This document shows positions 5,915 through 8,432 of a DNA stretch of 8,432 bases, piece by piece; position 1 is the first letter of the stretch; each line of letters starts with the position of its first letter. A program made the position numbers and the translations under genes. Under the pieces are notes generated by a model, which was not told the DNA's origin, searched no databases, and saw nothing but the letters and a program-made list of their open reading frames with translations. This DNA is from an uncultured Parabacteroides sp. Lineage in GTDB: Bacteria > Bacteroidota > Bacteroidia > Bacteroidales > Tannerellaceae. Where the stretch lies: contig CALBYC010000118.1 of the NCBI GenBank assembly GCA_937890135.1, forward strand, positions 1-8,432, given 5' to 3'.

Positions 5915-7085
5915 AGCCGAATAACCATAAAGGAATCTGATTCCCTTTTCCTACGGCTAATTTGTCGACAGCGTAGTAATAGCCATTGTTGGTTTTGTTC
6001 CTTACGGTGCTGTCTATTTTGAAATTATAGTCGTCGTTTACCATGAAATGCGCATTCTTTGTACCGGCGTTGACTTTGTTGTCTTTTTGAAGCTGGTTGA
6101 AGAAAAACGTCTCTCTTACGATGTCCATGTTCACCTCTTCGACGGGGCAAATTGGGTACATCAGGTTTGAGTTATACATATATATTTTGCAGGGCTTTTT
6201 GGGGAATGTCCCTCCTTGTGGGTAGAGGATGTTAACCAAGCGAGCATCTGCCAAATATTTGATATAATTCATGACGGTAGCGCGTGAGGCCTCTATCGAT
6301 TTGCTCAGCTGGCTGACGTTCGGGGCACCTGGCGCACTTACAGCCAACAAATATAATAATTTGCGGAGTTTTGGCAAATATGTTTGCTGAATTTGTTTGA
6401 TATAAAGTACGTCAACCTCCAACATCATGTTCATGGTCTTGAGCAAGTTTTCTGAAAAATTGCGTTTTTCCAAGAAAAACGGATAGAAGCCATGATGAAG
6501 ATAATGGCTGAAGTGTTCAAGGGGGTTGACCCTGGAACAAATCCCTTCCGCCACCTCTTGGTGGTGATGGATTATATCTTCGAGCGAGAAGGAGGGTAGG
6601 GTGTTCCCGGATACCAAATTCAGGTATTCCCGAAAAGAAAATCCCCTTAGATTGTAAGAGGCGACTTTGCCTGCCAAATCTGGGTTCTCCTCTTTCAAGC
6701 GCATCACCGACGAGCCCGAGAACACAATTCGTAAATCAGGGAAATGGTCGTAACAATATCTTAGTTCTTTGGACCAGCCGGAATATTTGAACACTTGGTC
6801 TATCAGTAGCACTTTCCCCCCTCTTTGCTGAAATTCAGCGGCAAAATCGACTAATGTCCGTTCCGTAAAAAAGAAATGGTTAAGATTGACATATAAACAT
6901 TCCCGGTTGTTTGCCCCGTAAAATTTTCGTGCGTAATCCAGCAGGAATGTTGTCTTTCCTACCCCTCTTGAACCCTTTATTCCTATTAGACGGTCATTCC
7001 AGTTGATTTCATCCATTAGATTTCGCTGGACAGAAGGTTGCAAATGCTCTATCAAATACTTATGTGTCCGAAAAAATGATTCCAC
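5904..7085 (-). CDS. AAA-type ATPase with winged helix and C-terminal nuclease-like region (COG1373/DUF4143-like)
   Basis: With the GTG at 7085 the protein has 393 residues and begins MESFFRTHKYLIEH. Domains in order: P-loop GSRGVGKT (38-45); Walker B VLLIDQ (92-97); sensor-1-like IVFSGSS (120-126); the family signature GFSFREYL (148-155); a winged helix around 256-288 (VSQLSKSIEASRATVMNYIKYL); and a C-terminal segment with ETFFFNQL and FKID but only AVDK where PD-(D/E)XK nucleases have ExK. The Walker B Glu of most AAA proteins is Gln here (codon CAA). Proteins of this group are widespread accessory ATPases whose role is poorly known; some may act in defence or element maintenance, which is not shown here. 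Start choice: a GTG at 7109 would add eight residues, but it abuts the -7 box (7116-7109), so transcription would start beyond it. ATG at 7016 would remove the conserved-looking N-terminus. It has its own promoter and an overlapping dyad, and lies between trmD and nifJ. Confidence 0.85.
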   Translation of the reverse strand: MESFFRTHKYLIEHLQPSVQRNLMDEINWNDRLIGIKGSRGVGKTTFLLDYARKFYGANNRECLYVNLNHFFFTERTLVDFAAEFQQRGGKVLLIDQVFKYSGWSKELRYCYDHFPDLRIVFSGSSVMRLKEENPDLAGKVASYNLRGFSFREYLNLVSGNTLPSFSLEDIIHHHQEVAEGICSRVNPLEHFSHYLHHGFYPFFLEKRNFSENLLKTMNMMLEVDVLYIKQIQQTYLPKLRKLLYLLAVSAPGAPNVSQLSKSIEASRATVMNYIKYLADARLVNILYPQGGTFPKKPCKIYMYNSNLMYPICPVEEVNMDIVRETFFFNQLQKDNKVNAGTKNAHFMVNDDYNFKIDSTVRNKTNNGYYYAVDKLAVGKGNQIPLWLFGFLY

Positions 7086-7108
7086 TGCTGCCGTTGTTTT
7101 TATCAGCA

Positions 7109-7139
7109 CAAAGATATATATTCCTCGTTAAATTGCAAA
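7109..7139 (-). promoter_or_regulatory. Promoter of the ATPase gene
   Basis: On the minus strand TTTG (7139-7136) is followed after 19 bases by TATCTTTG (7116-7109), a full match to the Bacteroidetes consensus TTTG-N19-21-TAnnTTTG. The transcript should begin near 7104, which leaves about 20 bases before the GTG at 7085. The -33 box is the first four bases of the downstream arm of the 14-bp dyad, so a protein bound to the dyad would block or modulate this promoter. Confidence 0.7.
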
Positions 7140-7159
7140 GCCGAGTTTGCAATTTAACG
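7126..7159. promoter_or_regulatory. Perfect 14-bp dyad, probable operator over the ATPase -33 box
   Basis: CGTTAAATTGCAAA (7126-7139) and TTTGCAATTTAACG (7146-7159) are exact complements around the six-base spacer GCCGAG. No T-tract follows in the leftward direction (AGGAATATAT comes next), so it does not look like a standard trmD terminator. One arm holds the -33 TTTG of the ATPase promoter. An operator for a dimeric regulator, possibly the ATPase itself through its winged helix, is the favoured reading; an RNA hairpin ending the trmD message is the alternative. Confidence 0.65.
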
Positions 7160-7172
7160 TCTTTCAAACTTT

Positions 7173-7856
7173 TTAATGTCTTTCTTTTAATAAGTCAGGA
7201 CGCAAGCGGGCAGTCCTTTCCTGGGCCTGCTGGAGTCTCCACTCTTCTATCTTACGTTGATGTCCCGATAGCAATACTTCGGGTACTTTCCATCCTTTAT
7301 AATCTGTAGGACGGGTATATACGGGCGGTGCTAACAAATCGTCTTGGAATGAATCCGACAATGCACTTTGTTCGTCCCCGATTGCCCCGGGTATCAAGCG
7401 GACCACGGCATCTGTGATGACAGCAGCTGCGAGTTCCCCTCCGGTCAGCACATAATCTCCTACCGAGATCTCTTTGGTGATCAGGTGCTCTCGTATGCGG
7501 TAGTCTATACCTTTGTAGTGTCCGCACAAGATGATTAAATTGTTAAGCATGGACATATTGTTGGCCATAGGTTGGTTGAAAGTTTCCCCGTCCGGCGACG
7601 TATAAATGACTTCATCGTAATCGCGCTCGCTTTTTAGCGCAGATATGGCTCGGTCAATAGGCTCAATCTGCATGACCATCCCGGCTTCTCCTCCAAATGG
7701 GTAGTCGTCAATGCGCCTCCATTTGTTGGTGGCATAATCACGTAGGTTATGAAGGTGGATTTCTGCCAGTCCTTTATTTTGCGCCCTCTTCACGATAGAG
7801 CAATTAATCATTCCGTCTATCATTTCCGGCAATATGGTCAAAATATCTATTCGCAT
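7173..7856 (-). CDS. trmD: tRNA (guanine-37-N1)-methyltransferase
   Basis: TrmD uses S-adenosylmethionine to methylate G37 next to the anticodon of tRNAs reading CNN codons and so prevents +1 frameshifting; it is normally essential. The 227-residue protein starts MRIDILTILPEM, the usual TrmD N-terminus. Other hallmarks are YPFGGEAGMVM (52-62), CGHYKGIDYRIRE (111-123), the SPOUT trefoil-knot segment SVGDYVLTGGE (131-141), the catalytic-position Asp D149 in ITDAVVRLIPG, and the C-terminal RPTDYKGW and LLSGH segments (182-199). An ATG at 7889 would add 11 residues (MKKVKLHIYII) that are not part of the family and is less likely. The gene is not in the rpsP-rimM-trmD-rplS cluster common in other phyla. 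I see no strong promoter of its own, so it may share a transcript with the S9 peptidase gene. Confidence 0.97.
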   Translation of the reverse strand: MRIDILTILPEMIDGMINCSIVKRAQNKGLAEIHLHNLRDYATNKWRRIDDYPFGGEAGMVMQIEPIDRAISALKSERDYDEVIYTSPDGETFNQPMANNMSMLNNLIILCGHYKGIDYRIREHLITKEISVGDYVLTGGELAAAVITDAVVRLIPGAIGDEQSALSDSFQDDLLAPPVYTRPTDYKGWKVPEVLLSGHQRKIEEWRLQQAQERTARLRPDLLKERH

Positions 7857-7888
7857 GATTATATAAATATGTAACTTTACTTTTTTCA

Positions 7889-7956
7889 AAGGAACAGACC
7901 GTATCCGTGCGAAACGTTGCGTGACGGCCTGCTCGAATGGGTGCAGTCTGTTCCTT
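7889..7956. repeat. 11-bp inverted repeat between the S9 peptidase gene and trmD
   Basis: AAGGAACAGAC (7889-7899) and GTCTGTTCCTT (7946-7956) are perfect complements around a 46-base spacer. The spacer holds a weaker CCGT/ACGG pairing (7905-7908 with 7924-7927). Leftward, the structure is followed by an A-rich stretch rather than Us, so it is not a normal terminator for the peptidase gene. Rightward, a T-rich tract follows, but no plus-strand gene precedes it. It could be a structured trmD leader. Confidence 0.55.
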
Positions 7957-7968
7957 CTTGTTTGGTTT

Positions 7969-8432
7969 TTATTCTTTTAGCCACTTGTCCAACCATTCAA
8001 AGAATGTGCGTTGCCACAGCACTCCGTTTTGAGGTTGTAATACCCAATGGTTTTCGTCTGGGTAAATAAGTAACTCGGCTGGTATTCCACGCAAAACAGC
8101 TGCGTCGAACGCCGCCATGCTTTGGTTGGCAAGAATGCGGTAGTCTTTTTCTCCATGGATGCACAAGATAGGAGTGTCCCATTTGTCCACGAACCTGTGT
8201 GGCGAGTTGGCGAAAGTGCGCTGGGCGACGGCGTTCTGTTTTTCCCAGTATGCTCCGCCCATATCCCAATTGGCAAACCACATCTCTTCCGTTTCCAAAT
8301 ATTGCATTTCTATGTTGAAAATGCCATCATGGGCGATGAATGCCTTGAATCGCTTGTCGTGATGGCCGGCTATCCAATATACGGAAAAACCTCCGAAGCT
8401 GGCGCCGACGCATCCTAAATGCTCTTTGTCAA
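7969..8432 (-). CDS. S9-family peptidase, DPP5-like, C-terminal catalytic part (partial)
   Basis: The frame is open to the right edge, so only the last 153 or so complete codons are present. The visible part is the end of the alpha/beta-hydrolase domain of a prolyl-oligopeptidase-family enzyme. The nucleophile elbow GASFGG has its Ser at 8400-8398, the acid is the Asp in HGEKDYRI (8145-8143), and the base is the His in DENHW (8049-8047), so the catalytic triad is complete. The stretch HDGIFNIEMQYLETEEMWF closely resembles, from memory, Porphyromonas gingivalis DPP5, a periplasmic dipeptidyl-peptidase that prefers a hydrophobic residue at P1 and helps asaccharolytic or peptide-using growth. 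The beta-propeller and any signal peptide lie outside the window. The Met in EMQYLE is internal, not a start. S9 assignment is firm, DPP5 orthology likely. Confidence 0.92.
   Translation of the reverse strand, partial: DKEHLGCVGASFGGFSVYWIAGHHDKRFKAFIAHDGIFNIEMQYLETEEMWFANWDMGGAYWEKQNAVAQRTFANSPHRFVDKWDTPILCIHGEKDYRILANQSMAAFDAAVLRGIPAELLIYPDENHWVLQPQNGVLWQRTFFEWLDKWLKE

Noticed and set aside
7086..7109. GTG at 7109 as the ATPase start
   Set aside because: It directly abuts the consensus -7 box at 7116-7109, so the transcript would begin downstream of it; the GTG at 7085 fits both the promoter and the FFRTHKYLIEH N-terminus. If another promoter is used, 7109 remains possible.
7126..7159. The 14-bp dyad as an intrinsic trmD terminator
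   Set aside because: No U-tract follows the stem in the leftward direction, and one arm coincides with a promoter element. Not excluded as an RNA hairpin, but the operator reading fits better.
7857..7889. Longer trmD start at 7889
   Set aside because: The extra residues MKKVKLHIYII do not belong to TrmD, and the family's usual start MRIDILTILPEM matches the ATG at 7856.
7969..8307. A separate 112-residue protein starting at the Met of MQYLETEEMWF
   Set aside because: The same frame is open upstream to the window edge and contains the catalytic GASFGG motif, so this Met is internal to an S9 peptidase.
1..8432. CRISPR array, tRNA, rRNA or toxin-antitoxin pair
   Set aside because: No regularly spaced repeats, no cloverleaf or rRNA-like segments and no recognisable toxin or antitoxin were seen; nearly all of the window is occupied by ordinary genes.

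Overview
The window looks like chromosome of a Bacteroidales bacterium (Bacteroides, Parabacteroides or Porphyromonas-like). Evidence: candidate promoters fit the Bacteroidetes TTG/TTTG-N19-21-TAnnTTTG pattern rather than -35/-10 boxes. Start codons have AT-rich leaders with no Shine-Dalgarno sequence. The gene set also fits: a one-chain pyruvate:ferredoxin oxidoreductase (PFOR), a GGGtGRT-family protein, a DPP5-like S9 peptidase and a COG1373-type ATPase. All genes supported here lie on the minus strand, so transcription runs from high to low coordinates. I assigned families from memory of motifs; no database was searched.

Layout from right to left in transcription order. (1) 8432-7969: C-terminal part of an S9 peptidase resembling DPP5, open at the window edge. 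(2) A 112-bp gap with an 11-bp inverted repeat. (3) 7856-7173: trmD. (4) A short gap with a perfect 14-bp dyad; its promoter-proximal arm provides the -33 box of a good promoter for the next gene. (5) 7085-5904: AAA-type ATPase with a winged helix, with Gln in place of the usual Walker B Glu and a weak nuclease-like C-terminus. (6) 5873-2331: nifJ, a complete 1180-residue PFOR with all twelve cluster-binding Cys and the thiamine diphosphate residues. (7) A 191-bp gap holding the nifJ terminator and a separate promoter. (8) 2139-255: a compact three-gene operon (230-residue NifU/IscU-like scaffold, 63-residue two-helix membrane protein, 333-residue GGGtGRT protein) closed by a strong intrinsic terminator at 191-229. 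(9) 1-190: non-coding sequence with two inverted repeats and a candidate promoter leading to a possible minus-strand gene that leaves the window, with a start reminiscent of Bacteroidetes IS transposases.

How the genes may work together: PFOR oxidises pyruvate to acetyl-CoA and CO2 and needs three [4Fe-4S] clusters. Just downstream lies a separately promoted operon with an iron-sulfur scaffold relative and the functionally uncharacterised, Cys-rich GGGtGRT protein. A role in making, repairing or protecting Fe-S enzymes such as PFOR is the most interesting hypothesis here, but it rests on adjacency and family resemblance alone. The ATPase looks like an accessory gene set between housekeeping genes. 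The other genes are ordinary.
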